This document shows positions 1 to 12,339 of a stretch of 64,000 bases of DNA, one piece after another. The translations under genes and the position numbers were made by a program. The DNA comes from Cyanophora paradoxa (taxonomy: Eukaryota > Glaucocystophyceae > Cyanophorales > Cyanophoraceae): positions 272,042 to 336,041 of the forward strand of contig QPMI01000522.1 in NCBI GenBank assembly GCA_004431415.1, read 5' to 3'. Position 1 is the stretch's first letter. The number at the start of each line of letters is the position of its first letter. The notes beneath the pieces were generated by a model, which was not told the DNA's origin, ran no database searches, and saw nothing but the letters and a program-made list of their open reading frames with translations.

Positions 1-127
1 AGTCCAACGGCTACCTGCACCGATCGCACGACCGACGCACCGGCGCGGCTCGAGCGGAACTTGTAGTGGCTTAGATCAACCAGAATCAGCGGTTTCTGTT
101 TGCCTGCCCACGCGAAGGGAGTCGGAG

Positions 128-1494
128 ATGCCGCCGAAGCGCGTGGACGAGCGCGTCATAGAGATCCTCAGCAGCGATGACGACGACGACGACTGCGTCG
201 TGGTCGCCAAGTCTCGTCGCAAGACGCTCGCGCCGCGGGCCCTCGGCCTTCAGCTGCCCCCGGCACCCGCGGCGCCGGCCCCGCGCCGGAGCTCTCGCCT
301 CTCGGATCTCGGCGACGGCGAGCTGAAGGTAATGCGTCCATCTCGCGACCTCTCTCTCGCTCACGGGCCGCCTGCAGGTCGTTGGGGCGCAGGCGGGGGT
401 CGCCCAGACCGCCCCCCACGCGCGCCAGCGTGCGTGCCGCCCCTTCCCCCTGCGAATTCGATCCGGCGACCGACCCCGCGCAGACTGCCTGGAGCACCCC
501 TTCAAGCCCGGCGACGCGAACGTGAACGTGCAGCGCTGCGCCACGTGCTACTGCTGGGTGCGCCCGCGCACCCTGCGCGCCTCTGGCTCTAGATCTCCTC
601 GCTCTGAGGGCGGGACAGGTCTGCGACATCCCAGCGAGCACATGCGCTTCCTGGGGCACACACTGCAACGGTGCGCGCCGCCAGCGCCGAGCTGGGAAGC
701 TTAAGATCTTATAATTAAGATCTTAGATCTTATGAAGCTTAAGATCCGGGCCGCCTTCTCGTCTGTGAACGTTGCTGTTGGATTGACCCGGCCCGGCCCG
801 CCCCGCAGCGACTGAGAAGGAGTCAAAGTGGATCCAGGAGAGGGGCATCGCGAGGCGAAAGGCGGCGGCGCCAGCGGCCAGCGCTTCCGCCCCGCGGCCG
901 GCGCCGGCCCCCGCCCCGGCCGCCGTCCCGGCCCCGGCCCCGGCCCCGCGAGTGGCGCCGGGCCCCGCCCCGCGAGTGGCGCCGGGCCCCGCTCCGGCCC
1001 CGGCCCGCGAGCGGCTCCGGCGCCGGTCTTCCCGCACGCCTCCCGCGGCCCCGCAGCGCGCCGAGGTCGGAGGATGAGTCGGAAGAGGATTCCGACAGGG
1101 AGAATCAGGGGAGAACCCGAGGCAGCTGGCGGCGGCCCGCTGGGCGCCCCCGCGGCCGGCGCCGGCGCCGGCGCCGGCCCGCCGCTACTCGTCCTCCACG
1201 GACTACTCGAGCGAGGGGGAAGAGGCGCCGTTCGCGCCGGCCCGTGGCCGCCCGCAGAAGGCGCCGGTGGCGGCGGCGCCCGGCGCGCGGAAGGCCCCCT
1301 CCGGGCTGCAGAAGGCGCTGGCTTCCTCTTCGCGCGCCCCGCAGCGCGGCGGCGGCGGCGGCGTCGTCAAAAAGGCCCTCGCCCACAGCGGATCGGAATC
1401 CGCAAAGGCAAAGCAGGGGCACGGCTCCAAGAAGGCTCAGCAGGGGGGGCCCAAGCTCAAGAAGGCGCCCCTCGCGCCCCTCCCTGCCTCGTGA
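128..1494 (+). CDS. Cys-rich YCWVCD-domain protein, multi-exon
   Basis: Exons fit 128-377, 484-557, 619-670 and from 809, with GT-AG borders and matching phases. The N-terminus is basic then strongly acidic (a run of Asp near residues 18-23) and disordered. The spliced core reads Cys-x2-CysTyrCysTrpValCysAsp-x-ProAla-x2-Cys-x2-Trp-x3-HisCys, followed by a charged Lys/Trp/Arg segment. A similar Cys/His/Trp pattern occurs in plant proteins of unknown biochemistry; I recall it from RIN13-like annotations but am unsure. The tail is Pro/Ala-rich. It either stops at 1077 or splices from about 1064 into a Lys/Gly-rich tail ending at 1494. The core domain is certain to be coding; the function is not known, with a metal-binding domain inferred from the Cys/His spacing. 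Confidence 0.62.
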
Positions 1495-2142
1495 CGGCAG
1501 CAGGCTGGCTGGCCGGCTGTCCTCACCTCCAGGCTAGGAGCCGACAAGGTAGAGCCGAGTAGCATCAGTCAGAGAGTCGAACCAACTAACCGTTGAACCA
1601 AACAGTATGCAAACATGATCATGAGCCTCCAAACTCGTTTAATCGAATATTAATTCGAACATGCACATGCACAACAGGTACCGCGCCACATGCATTCGCG
1701 GTACGTATCGTATTCAATTGCAATATTAATGATATCCGATGATCGATTCGAATTCAATGATTCCCGAATTCCAATTCCAATTGCAATTGCAAGTTCTTCG
1801 ATTCCGAAGTTCGTGGCATGATGCATATGGCCATGGATTCGTCACTCGCGCGCGCGCGTCACACGGCGTGTGCAGTGTGTGTCGTGATCACGGCGTGGCA
1901 CACACTGACTGATCATGACTCGCAATCTGAATCGCAAATCGCAAAAGGCTCGAGACTCTGAGAAACGACATACCAATATGGTACTATGGTACTGAACTAA
2001 CTGTAGTGCGTCAAAATGATCATGATGCATGCATTTCACTGTCAAAGAAACTCGAAAAACAGAAAAAGATCGACTAACTCGTGAAAAAAAGGAGTGGGAG
2101 AACGATCGATGACCGGGCCCCTAAGAGGCCCTCAGAGACTCC
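1495..2142. other. intergenic, palindrome-rich
   Basis: No coding signal on either strand. The stretch is AT-richer than its flanks and full of short palindromes built from TTCGAATTC, TTGCAATTGCAA and ATGCATAT-type words. It separates the plus-strand gene on the left from the 3' end of the minus-strand coiled-coil gene on the right, so it probably holds two convergent 3' ends. Confidence 0.5.
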
Positions 2143-5100
2143 TCACTCGACGGTGGCGGCGCCCCCCTCGGCCCCCGGCTCCATCTCGAAGGTGATCTGG
2201 AACTCTCCAAGGGGCGCCGACGCGCCCGGCTCCTCCACGGCCGGCGCCGGCGCCGGCGCCGCCGCGGGGACCGGGGCCGGGGTCGGGGTTGAGAGCGCCT
2301 CGCCCTCGAGGCCGGCCCCGCGGGGCGCGGCGGGGACGGTGCTCGGCCGCTGCTCCCGCGAGGCGCGTGGGGAAAAGCCCCGCGGCGCGGACCGCCGCGG
2401 GCGGCCGGGCGGCGGGGGCCGTCGGGGGCCGCCGGGCGGCGCGGGGGCTCCCGGGGGCCGAGGATGGGGACCAGGCGAAGGGGCGGGGGGCGTAGGCGGA
2501 GAGCGGGTGGCGGGGCGGGCCCCGGGGCGAGAGGTCGATGGGGGGGCCGAAGGAGGCGAACGCGGAGAGGGGTAGGGGCGCGTACGAGGGGGGCGCAACG
2601 CGCCCCAGGGCCGCGGCCACGGGGTCTGGTGAGGCCCCCAGGAAGGGGGGCGAGGAGCGCGCGTGCTCGGAGCGGGGTACGGGAATCGGGGCGCGGTAGC
2701 TGAGGAGGGCGTCGAGCTCCCGGGAGCCCACGGCGCCGGGGGTAGCCAGCGCGAGCCGCGCGAGATCGAGCAGGTCGAGCTGGAGGCCCGTACCCCCCGC
2801 CCCCCGCGCCCGCTCCACCTCCTGGTGGGGAAAGGCGTCGGCGGGGTACTGCGAGCGCGGGAAGGGGGTAGGGGATACGCACGAGGCTGCGTCGGTACAC
2901 CTCGTGAGCCTCAGGGGTACGGAGCTGCGAGCCGGTGAAGCGGCCGGCCCGGACGAGCTGTAGGGGTGAGCGTGAGGGGCTGGGTGGGAAGGATTTCAGG
3001 AAAGGTACGCAATTACCTTGACTGTATCCCGGAGGATGGAGGGGGGAGGCTCGACGGGGGGCGACGGCATCCGGGGTACGGGGGCGGGGGCGGGGGGAGC
3101 AGAGCGGGGCTGGAGGGGAGGAGCCGACAGACTTTGGTGGGGAGAGGCGAGGGGACGCGAGGAAAGCCTGTGAGGGCCGCCAGGGCGCGGGGCGGACCGG
3201 GCGGGCTGGGGCGGGGCGGGAGCCCGCGCGGGGCGGCGGGCCGGGCCGGCGAGGGCGGGTCCGAGGCGGTGTCGGGGCGGGGCGCGAGGGGCGTGGCGGG
3301 CGCGTCGCGATCGGGTCCGCGCGACCGGAGGCGGCGGCGGCCGGGGAGGAGGCCGGGGCGGCGGCCCGGCGCCGCCGACGGAGCCGCCCTGCAGCAGCAT
3401 TCGGACCACAGCGGCCATACTGCTGCCGCCGCCGCCGCCGTCGGCGGCGCCCTTGGGCGCGGAGGCGGCGGGTGCCTCCGCCCCCGCCTCGCCGTCCTCG
3501 TCGTCGTCGCCGCCGCCGCCGTTCTTGTCGCCGGCCTCGCGGCGGGCGGCGCGGCCGGCGGCGGCGGCCTGCTTGAGCCTCGCTTCCGTCATGACCCGCT
3601 GCAGCACGCGCTGCGCCGCTTGCTGCGGGGCGGGTCGAGTGAGCCGCGAAAAACAGAGCGTGTGGAGCGGGTGTACCTTGGCCTGGCGCTGGGGGGGGAT
3701 GGTGCGGGAGGGGTGCAGCGGGGGCCGCCCGCCGGGGCCCGCCGGCGCCTCCCGAGCGAATCGGTCCTTGGCCGTGGGGGGCAGGAACGAGCCCGAGGGC
3801 CCGGCCCCGGAGAGGCCCCGGGCCGCCTGGGCGCCGCCCAGGACCACGGAGGCCGCGATGCTCCCCGCCACTCGGAAGCGCATCCGAGGCTGCCCAAAGA
3901 TGAGGCGGGAGACAGGGGTACACAGTCGATCGATGGTTCGGCGTACCCGGCGCTGGGAGGCCTGCTTGATGGCCGAGCGGTCCAGCACCTCCTCCTCCTC
4001 CTCCTCCTCCGTCTCTTCGGGGTACCCCGTGGCCGCTTCTTCCCCCCCGGCGGCGGCGCCCCCTCCGGCCGGCTCCTCGAGCCCGGCGGCGGCCCGCGAG
4101 GCGCTCCGCCGGAGGGACGTCGCGTGCCGCTTGGAGAGCGCCCGGGGGAGGAGCACCGTCCGGCGGATCACCTCCTGCGCCTCCGCCCCGGTGGGAAGCG
4201 CCGGCCCGGGCGCCGCCCCCGCCGACCCGCCCGGCCCGGCCGGCCCGGCCGTCACCTGCTTCCGCGAGGAGCGGGAGCGCGGCAGCGGCACGCGCACGTT
4301 GCCGCCCTCGGGCTCGGGCGGCGCCGGCGCGGGCCCCGGGAGCTGGAAGGGCAGGAAGCGGAGGGATCGGGAGGAGGGCACCGGGGCGGCGGCCGGGGAG
4401 TAGAGGCGGCAGTGGGTGAGGAAGGCGACGAGCGCCGACGCGCGCTGAGAGAAGAGGGCGAAGAGGGCGGGGAGGTTCCCCGGGTCCACGCGCACCGCCG
4501 CCGCCGCAGCGGACGGCGCCGCCGCCGCCGCCGCGAGGGATAGCGCGGGAGGGGCCGTGGAGGGCGCCCAGGACAAGGCCGATTCGCCCGAGGGGGGGCG
4601 GGGTCCCAGCCGGGGGGAGGCGAGTAGCCCGCCGCCGCCGCCGCCGCTACCCGCGGCCGAGGAAGACGAGGAGGATGGGGCCGGGGGCAGGGCCGGGGGC
4701 GTGGCGGGCCGCGCGGCCGCCTCCTCGGCCCAGTGCTGAGTCGCGTCCACCAGCCGCCCCGCGATGTCCACCACCTGCGGGGGGTACCCGTTTGCGGGGG
4801 GGGGGGAAGACAGAGCCGGGGGTACAGCGCACCGCCTGCTGGGCGGAGCACGCGGCCTGCATGAGGGCCTTCGCCGCCGCGCGCTTCGCCTCCGACTCTC
4901 GCTCCGCGTGCTGCGGGCGGGAAAAAGGCACCGTCGGAAAAGGGCGCCGCAAGGATTCGAACCCGCGCACGATGATGCGCGAGTAGACGGCGTCGACGGC
5001 GCGGGCGTCGGAGGGGCCGGCGCCCACCGCGAAGCGCTTCTCCTCCACCTCCATGGTCAGCTCCCGCTGCGCTCGGACCGGTTGGATCGGGCGGAGATGA

Positions 5101-7942
5101 AAAGGGCCCCGGCGGGGCTCGAACCCGGGTCTGGAGGAGCGTCTGGACGCGGGCCTGCGCCTCGTCGGCGGCGGCGATGAGCTCCTCGCGCGCCGCCAGC
5201 TGCTGCAGCAGCCTGCGCGCGCCGCGCCGGGCCGGTTAGAGGGCGAGGGTGGAGGGGGGAAGGGAGAGAGAGAAGGGGGGTACCGCTCGTAGACGTCGAC
5301 GGGGGAGTCGAGCCCCGTGTTCTCCACCAGCTGCCGGATCTGCGGGAAAGAATAACGCACAAGAAAAAGCTTGCTGGAGGGAAGTACAGTCGGCCGCGCG
5401 CCTTGGCCTCGGCGCCCTCGACGCGGTTCTGCTGCCGCACATACTCCTCTCGCTTCTCGCGGTACAGCTCCAGCACCTGCGGCGGCGGGGCCCCGCCCTC
5501 GGATCAAATCGAGAGGCGAGGTGGAGGGGGGGGAGAAGGAGGAGGGGGGTACGGTGCCGACCTTGCGTATGGACTCGGCGGAGACGGCGGAGCGGCCGGA
5601 GCCGTGCGCCGCGTCGAAAGCGATCGCGTCCCGGCGCTCCGCCTGCGCCCCGGAACCGGTACCCCCCGCTCAGACACCGGTACCCCCCGGGATTCTAGGA
5701 AAGAAGCGGCTGGGCGGCTGATAGGGGGCGGGCTACGCGGCTCTACGGGGGAGTCAGCCTAGGGGCGCTGGCGGGGGGCCGTTGCGTGGGCCACTAGGGG
5801 CTGCGTCTCTGAGCAATCTGAAGATAAGAGGCGGAAAGGCGACGGCTGGGCCGCTGGGGGCTGCTAGGGGTCCCTAGCAAATCCGACGACAGGGACCGGG
5901 GCGCGGATCCGGGCGCACGCACGCACGCACTGCCCTCGGTCCCCAAGAGAATCTATCTAAGAGAATCTAAGAGAATCTATCAATATGTAAAATATGTAAA
6001 AATCCGTCCCTAAGAGAATCAATCCATCAGAGAGGGCGCACGCGCTGCTGGAGGTCGCGGTTGAGTCCGATCTGGGCCTCGAGGAGCGCCCGGAGCGCCG
6101 CCAGCTGCGCCCGCCACTGCTCCCGGTTCCGGTGGATGCGCCCCGCCAGCCGCACCACCTGCGCCTGCGTGCGCGCGTGCCCCGGGGGGCGCGTCAGAGA
6201 CCAGCAGAGACCACGTGCGTCTCTTGTCGGCACGAGCTCGCAGTCAGAAGAGGCGCGGGAGGATCTAGCTACTCTCGTCCTCTAGATCCAGGGTCTAGCC
6301 ACTTAGTCCCTCAGCTCGCGCCCGTCATTCGAAGTTGTCGCGCACCTCGTCGGCGCGGCGCTGGGCCTCTAGCTACTCTCGTCCTCTAGATCTCGAGCCA
6401 GAGCCTAGCCAGGGAGGCCTGGCCAGGGAGGCTAGCCAGGGAGACCTCTGTAGATCTAGGTACTCTCGTTCTAGCCTAGACAGTTAGTTAGCCCGCTCCA
6501 AGAAGCACCTCGTCGGCGCGGCGCTGGGATAGCCAGCTATCCCGTGGGATAGCCTGGCTAGGATAGCTGGCTCGAGCCAGGGCCTAGCCAGCTAGCTAGC
6601 CCACGCACCTCGTCGGCGCGGCGCTGGGCCTTGGCGTCGGCGCGCAGCAGGACGAGCTCCTCCCCGTCCCCCGCGTTCTGCTCCAGCCGCCCCCGCACCT
6701 CCCCGAGCCTTAAGGAGGGGAGAGTGAGCAAGGGAGGAGGTAGGAAGGGAGGGAGGGAGGGAGGGAGGGGCGGCACCGGCGCTCGGCGGCGTGCCGGGCC
6801 TCGCGGGTGCGGTCGATCATGTGCTCGAGCGTCACCGCCGCCTCCGCCTGCTCCTCCACCTGCCCAGAGGAGGACGACAGGTTGAGAGGAATCTAAAGGG
6901 ACTACTCTTCTTCGCTGCTCTGTGTAGCGAGAAAGAGGCGGGCACCTTGGCCTCGGCCTCGGCGCACTGCCGTTCGAGCTCCTCAATGCGGCCCGCCTCC
7001 AAGCCCCGCTGCAGAGGAGGGCTCAGAGAAATGGGGGAGGGCGGCCGGCCGGCCGGGCAAGGATGCGAAAGGACTCGCCTCGGGGCGGAAGGAGGGGTGC
7101 GAGGGGTCCATCTCCGTCAGGTGCGCCAGCTGCACCTGCGGTGCGGCGGCAATTTGATCCCAATTCGATCTCAATTTGATCCCAATTCGATCCCATCCCA
7201 TCCCTCCCTTCTTCTTCTCACCTGGAGAGTGTGGAGGCGCAGTTCGCGCTCGCGCCGGGCCGCCATGAGCGTGTCCAGCTCCCCGCGCATCCCCGCGATT
7301 GCGGTGCGCAGCCGCCCCGCCTCCCGCGTCGCCTTCTGCAGGTGCTGTCCCTGCAGGCGCCGGGCTGAGCAGGGGGCGAGGAAGCAGGGACGGGGGGGAT
7401 GCAAAAGGCGTGGGGCGCACCAGCGACGCCTCGAGGATAGCCGCGCGCGCCCCCCAATGCAGGAGCCTGCGGCCGCATGAGCGTCTCTATGACCGGACCG
7501 AACGGGCGCCGGGAGGGCGCAGAGCGCACCGCGGGTCCCGTGCGACCTTGCGCGTGGTTCGCTTGCGCGCCGCCCGCGCCATGCGAAGGCGCGCGGCGAC
7601 CGAGAGGCTGCTCTTGGGCCGCTCCTCGCCAGATTTGGACTTCTGCGCTTCCTCCTTCTGCATCGCCTCCGCGAGCTCCAACATCTCGCGCTCCTCCCGC
7701 GCCAGTCGCTCCGCCTCCTGCGGCGTGCGCGGGGCGGCGGTCGCATGCACAGCGTGCGAAGGCCAGCGGGGAGAGAGCACCTGCTCGAGCTCCTGAGTCT
7801 CGTCATGCGGCTCTGCTTGTGCCTTCTTGCTGGGCGTGTCAGGTGCATTCACGGTGCTCCCGCTGAATGTGATTGTAGCCGCTGGCAGCGACGTGCGCCG
7901 GGACTCCGACGTGCGCAGCTTCGAAGGGCTGCCGCTCGCCAT
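2143..7942 (-). CDS. Coiled-coil protein, outer dynein arm docking complex-like, multi-exon
   Basis: Read from 7942 down, a series of exons encodes almost continuous heptad-rich helix: a basic Ser/Thr-rich start, then Glu/Arg-rich segments near 7.7, 7.3, 7.1, 6.95, 6.7 and 6.1 kb, continuing through 5.65, 5.45, 5.33, 5.2 and 5.0 kb. The exon at about 5282-5345 contains an Asn-Thr-Gly-Leu-Asp, Val-Asp-Val-Tyr-Glu-Arg-Tyr pattern, like the ATG..D.EVI.RF segment of ODA-DC proteins (CCDC114/ODA1 type), which anchor outer dynein arms to axonemal doublets. The C-terminal third is Pro/Ala-rich and disordered, ending with a short acidic tail at 2143. Introns often start GTACCCC. It could be two genes with a break near 6.0 kb. 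The coiled coil is seen; the flagellar role is inferred. Confidence 0.5.
6341..6630 (-). repeat. Triplicated exon end with splice donor inside coiled-coil gene
   Basis: The word CACCTCGTCGGCGCGGCGCT, with flanks, occurs three times in direct orientation at about 6344-6365, 6505-6529 and 6605-6629. On the minus strand each copy encodes the Gln-Arg-Arg-Ala-Asp-Glu end of an exon followed by GTGC, a usable 5' splice site. The spacers share CTAGCTACTCTCGTCCTCTA (6262-6281 and 6368-6387) and many TAGCCAGG units. Only the copy nearest 6605 is attached to a long coding exon. Confidence 0.6.
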
Positions 7943-8281
7943 GGGGGCAGCGCTGCTCGCTGCGGCCCGGCCGTAGCTAAGCTGAAGCGCTCGCCGACCC
8001 GCACCGCAACGCGGCGTCTCTCAGCGAGACGCCGCTGATGACTGCGCCAACCCGCCCGTCTCGCTGGCTGAAGGAAGCGGCTGGGGCTGAAAGCGCACTG
8101 CAGGGGCAGCAGAGGCGAACCAGGGCCCTCTAGACTGCGGGCAAAACAGATCGGAGGAGGCCCAAGACAGGTGTTTCGCGTACCCCGGCAATCGTTGAAT
8201 CGTTGAGCACGCGACTTAGCGAGCCCGTAGCCTGCTTCGTACACTGCCCGCTGGGCCTTCACAGTCGTCCCTCTAGCGAAA
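7943..8281. promoter_or_regulatory. Divergent intergenic region between two host genes
   Basis: 339 bp lie between the start codons of the minus-strand coiled-coil gene (7942) and the plus-strand gene at 8282, so both promoters must lie here or overlap the 5' exons. No TATA box is obvious. The stretch is moderately GC-rich and contains no convincing open frame. Confidence 0.35.
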
Positions 8282-10177
8282 ATGATGGCCGCTGGGCCCT
8301 TCGGGGCCTCGTTCCCTATCGGGGCCGTCGGCTATTACCTCATCGAGCGGAACTACAAGGTGAAGGTGACCAAGGGTCAGGACCGCATTCGGGCGATGTA
8401 CAAGGACGTCGAGGGTCACAACCCGCGCATCGAGACCGTTCCGGGCGCCCGGGAGCCCTGCTCTCTTTGCTGCGGTGAGCATCGTCACGACAACGTGCCC
8501 AAATGAGCGCTTCCCCCCTGAGAAACTTCCCCCCAGGCACCGAAGCCCAGGGCGAGAACTACTTCGCATCCCGCGGGATGCCCTCGGCCACTTCCTGCCT
8601 TATGCCCATCTTCTCGCTGTTCTCGGAGCCTGCTCCCCCGGTGGCCGCCACGGCTTCGCAGCGCTGTGAGCCGTCCCACCTCCGCTCGGAGATACGTCCG
8701 TTGGCCGCCAATTTGATCCGGTTTGTCTGCAGCTCTCCGGGACGTGCCGCAGGCGATGTCGGCTTCGGCGAAGGTGAACGTCATGAGCAATGACTTGAAG
8801 TACACGTCGAACGACGCTGGCTCCCTTGCCCGCAATCTGATGGACGCGTATGAGATAACCAAGTCGTCCCCCAGTGAGCGGGCTCTCGCCTCCGCGGCTC
8901 AAAGTTCCGTGCTGACTCTTTCCGGCCGAGCAGGCACCGTCAACAACCTCGTGAACCAGGGCTACGTGGAGGTTCGTGGATCGAACCTCGGCCGCTCGGC
9001 TGCAGCTGACGCGGGCCCCGAGCGCAGAGCTCCGTGCAGGGGATGATCAAGTTCCAGAACAGCGAGGCCGTGCACGAGGCTGCGTTCCTCCTGCTCTCGC
9101 AGCTCGTCAACCACGGTCCGCCCGCGCCTTCCTTGCGACGATGCGCGGCGCCCTGCCAACCGCTCGATGTGCTCAGACCGGGGCGAGAGAGTGTCCAAGT
9201 CGGGCGCGGTGGTGATGGTCTCCGAGATGATCGAGCGGCGGGCGAACTGGTACGGCGCGGCCCTCGCCGCGAAGGTCTTCATCGAGAAGATGTGCCTCGT
9301 CCAGCGTGCGCGCCGCCCCCCTCCGCTCTCCGCAGCGCCCCTGAGGTCCCCCGCAGCGAGCGTCGCCGAGTTCTGGGCGAACCGCGGCATCTGCGATGTG
9401 CTCTTCAAGGTGCGCCCCGCCCCGCCCCGCTGCGCGCGCCCGCCTCGGCCGCCCATGCGAGCGCCGCCGTCGGCCGCAGTCCATGGTGGACAAGTTCGAG
9501 CCGCGCACCGTCGAGACGACCTTCCGCGCGTTTAACGCGATGCTCGAGAACTGCCCCTCCAAGACCCGCATCAGTGCGCTGCCGCCGCCGCCGCCGCTGC
9601 CGCATGTCGGGCGCCGCCGCTCGCCCGTCGCCCTGTGACCTCACTCACCGCCGCGCGGCAGAGCTGCAGAACTACCTGAAGCGGGCGCGGCTGCTGGAGT
9701 CGGCGGGCAAGGCGATGGAGCTCAACATGAGGCGCCCCGAGGTCCTCGTGCAGGCCCTCCGCCTCTTCACCGCCATGCACGTCGGCAACGTCGGTCCGCC
9801 CATCCGCTCTCGCCCCGCCCCGCCCCGCTCTGCGGAGGAGCGCCGCCGAGCGCGCCGCCTCGCAGAGATCCTCACGTACTCGATGACCAAGAACCTGTGC
9901 GACCCCGTGATCCAGGTCCGCGCGGTCCAGGGCGGGGCGGGGCGGGGCGGGGCGCCGGCCGCGCTGACGGGTACCCCAGGTGATGGCGGCGTACCCCAAC
10001 GACGACCACATCATCTCGCACGGCAAGGCCTGCGTCAAGATCCTCGTCACCCCCTTCGAGTGCGGCTTCTGGCGTACCCCGCCCGCTCCCTCCCTCCCCT
10101 CACGCCTTTCCTCCCGCTCCCGCAGCTACGACCTCGTGATGAAGACCATGACGGCAATGATCATGCAGAAGGTGTAA
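8282..10177 (+). CDS. Unrecognised helical protein, multi-exon
   Basis: Exons are recognisable by clean hydrophobic/charged alternation between GC-rich introns: 8282-8471 with a Tyr/Arg/Lys-rich start, about 8538-8640, 8740-8862, 9041-9116, 9192-9305, 9359-9411, 9481-9577, 9661-9790, 9865-9917, 9981-10072 and 10125-10177 (stop TAA). Several helices alternate Leu/Ala/Met with charged residues, as in ARM/HEAT-like repeats. I see no catalytic motif and do not recognise the family. The start ATGATG at 8282 is chosen because it opens a good exon in a promoter-sized gap. It is divergent from the coiled-coil gene and convergent with the methyltransferase. Confidence 0.5.
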
Positions 10178-10467
10178 CCGGAGGGTCCCCGCGATTTCAT
10201 CTAGCTAGGCAGTTCCCCCGCCTCGCCCCAGGACCCCCCGCGCGCCCCCTCTCGCCCCCGCCCTCCCCGCTGGCGCTGGAGCAGCGCCGCTCGCTCGTAT
10301 TGGGCCCCCAGCCCCTCCCGCTGTTATTGAACCAGATAAACCACCACTACGTATGTCTATATATATGCTTTAAAATACCAAACGATACGGACGCCCTTCA
10401 ATGAGAACTGCTTGAAGAATTAATGTAGTCTGCCTAGGCCTAGATAGATTCTGGACTAGTACTCCGG

Positions 10468-11929
10468 CTACTTGAAGAACCACCAGGTCGGAAGCCCGAG
10501 GCACTCTATGCAGCTCATCCCGCACTTCTGGTTGCAGCTGGTCGCGTGCACCGTCCGCCCCACCTGTGGACCGGGCCGGACCGGATCGGCTCTCGATCTG
10601 GGTCTGGGTCTGGGGACAGGTTCTAAAGAGCGGACCTTCAGAGCAAAGGCGTCGACTGCTGTCTTGACTCCGAACTCGGTATCGAAAGCGTGCCCGTCCA
10701 GGTAGTCGTGACCGGAGAAGAGCCCCCCGCGCCTCAGCTTCGGCCACCTGCGCCCGGGTTCAGAGCTGAGAGGCAGAGTGGCCCAAGTTTCGAATTAATA
10801 TTCGAATTTCGCACCAGGCCTCGAGGTCCTCGGTGACGCCGGCGCGGTCGTGCCTCGCGTCCAGGTAGATGAAGTCGAAGTACCCGTCCTCGAACGTCTT
10901 CGCGGCCTCCTGAGGCATGCGCGTGTGGGCGAGGCGAGGGGCAAATTCGAGGCCGGATCAAATCAGACGAGGCAGAGCGCGCACGAGGGAGTAGCTCTTC
11001 ATGACGACGACGCGGCCCTCGAAGGGGGCGACGTTCGCCTGCGCCGTGCGGTAGATCTCGTCTTGCTCAGCCTGCGGCCTGGAACTCAGCGCCGGCCTTG
11101 CCGGGTTCGAATTCACGATCACGGTCCTGCACTACGCGGACGGACCTGGCCCTTGTTCGCGATGTCTCTGTACTCTTTCGGATCCTGGTGCGCCCACTGC
11201 GCGCGCGGATCGCAAAGCTCGAAGTTTAGGAGAGCGGAAGGAGCCGGGGGCCGCGGCTGGGCGCGAGACGCGTACGCCGCGGCCGGTCGACGTCGCAGCG
11301 CCTTAAGCTTAGCTAGCTATAGGGGGCGAGCGGAAGCGCTGCGGCCGGAGCGAGCGCTGGAAGGAGTGCGGAGCGCACCGCGTCCACCAGATACAGCGTC
11401 TTTCCTCTCCAGCGCTCGAGGATCCCGCGCGCGTGCTCCGCTCGCTGCACGCCGACCTCCACACCGGCGCCCACGAGGCCCTGGTCATTGAGCGCCTCCG
11501 GAAGACCGATGCGTCCCATCTTAAGCGCTGCGGAGCGCGTGGACGCGTGCGTCACCTACAGGGCGCACGTACGCGCGCGTACGCGCGGGCGGCGGCGCGG
11601 GCGGTGGCGCCGGCGGCGCTCCGGCTCGTGCCGAATGCGTCGAAGCTCACCTTGCGACGCTTCCACCTCGAGCGCCCTGCGCTCCGCTGCGCGCGGGAGA
11701 GAACCACATCAGACGCCCAAGCTTATGTGCGCCCGTCGGCGTCAACGCCCCAGCGCAAACCGGCCGCTGGATCATCCACCAGGTTGAAGTTCGTGCCGTC
11801 GTGCATCGCCAACCGCGCCGCGATGGCGAGGAATCCGAGGGCGGCCAGGCCGACGAGCAGCCGGCGGCGGCCCGTCATGAGCGGAGCTCGAGGCGCCACG
11901 TAGGCCTCGCGATCATCGTCTCCGGCCAT
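10468..11929 (-). CDS. Membrane-anchored class I SAM methyltransferase (Methyltransf_24-like)
   Basis: Start ATG at 11929 gives an acidic N-terminus followed by one hydrophobic helix after an Arg-rich stretch, a type II signal anchor. Downstream exons read Gly-Val-Glu-Val-Gly-Val-Gln (SAM motif I, about 11.46 kb), Leu-Tyr-Leu-Val-Asp-Ala (11.40 kb), a Tyr-Arg-Asp-Ile-Ala-Asn segment (11.16 kb), Phe-Asp-Phe-Ile-Tyr-Leu-Asp-Ala-Arg-His-Asp (10.87 kb) and Gly-Leu-Phe-Ser-Gly-His-Asp-Tyr (10.71 kb). This is the layout of class I methyltransferases of the Methyltransf_24 type. The last exon (10468-10565) carries several Cys and ends Trp-Trp-Phe-Phe-Lys. Substrate unknown; a lumenal, Golgi or ER role is inferred from the anchor. 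Confidence 0.7.
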
Positions 11930-12339
11930 CCCTCCTTCTCCGGGCCTGGGGGAACGCCGCTCAATTGCAATTGCAAGCTTTTCACGCCGTACCCGGCGGA
12001 TCAATTTTGGCCGACAGCGCGCTCGCAGGACGTCCGAAAGTTCCGAGTGCATATGCATTGTCTTGGCCGCGCTGCCAAGCCCGCCCTCTTGATCCTTCGG
12101 CTGCTTACTCGCATGCCCTTTATTGAACACGGGAACAAAACATCAAATCTCATCTCTACAACCCGGACTACCGACTGGACACCCCAAACCCGAACGTGGT
12201 GCCCAAAGACGAGGGCGAAATGCAAGCAGGTAACTAATCTCAAAACGGTGATGCGTGCCGACGGGCCCGGCCCGAGAGGGCAGGGGGCGGCGGCCGCGGC
12301 CTTGGAAGGGGGCGCGGGGCCCCCGCTCGCGCCCGACGC
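11930..12339. other. Intergenic spacer
   Basis: No coding evidence. It holds the 5' flank of the methyltransferase gene and the 3' flank of the membrane protein gene, both transcribed leftward. It is AT-richer than the exons and includes a CAATTGCAATTGCAA palindrome near 11963. Confidence 0.4.

Noticed and set aside
2996-4774. Long frames on both strands in the 3-5 kb region
   Set aside because: Only the minus-strand pieces fit the exon series of the coiled-coil gene; the plus-strand frames are GC-driven shadows.
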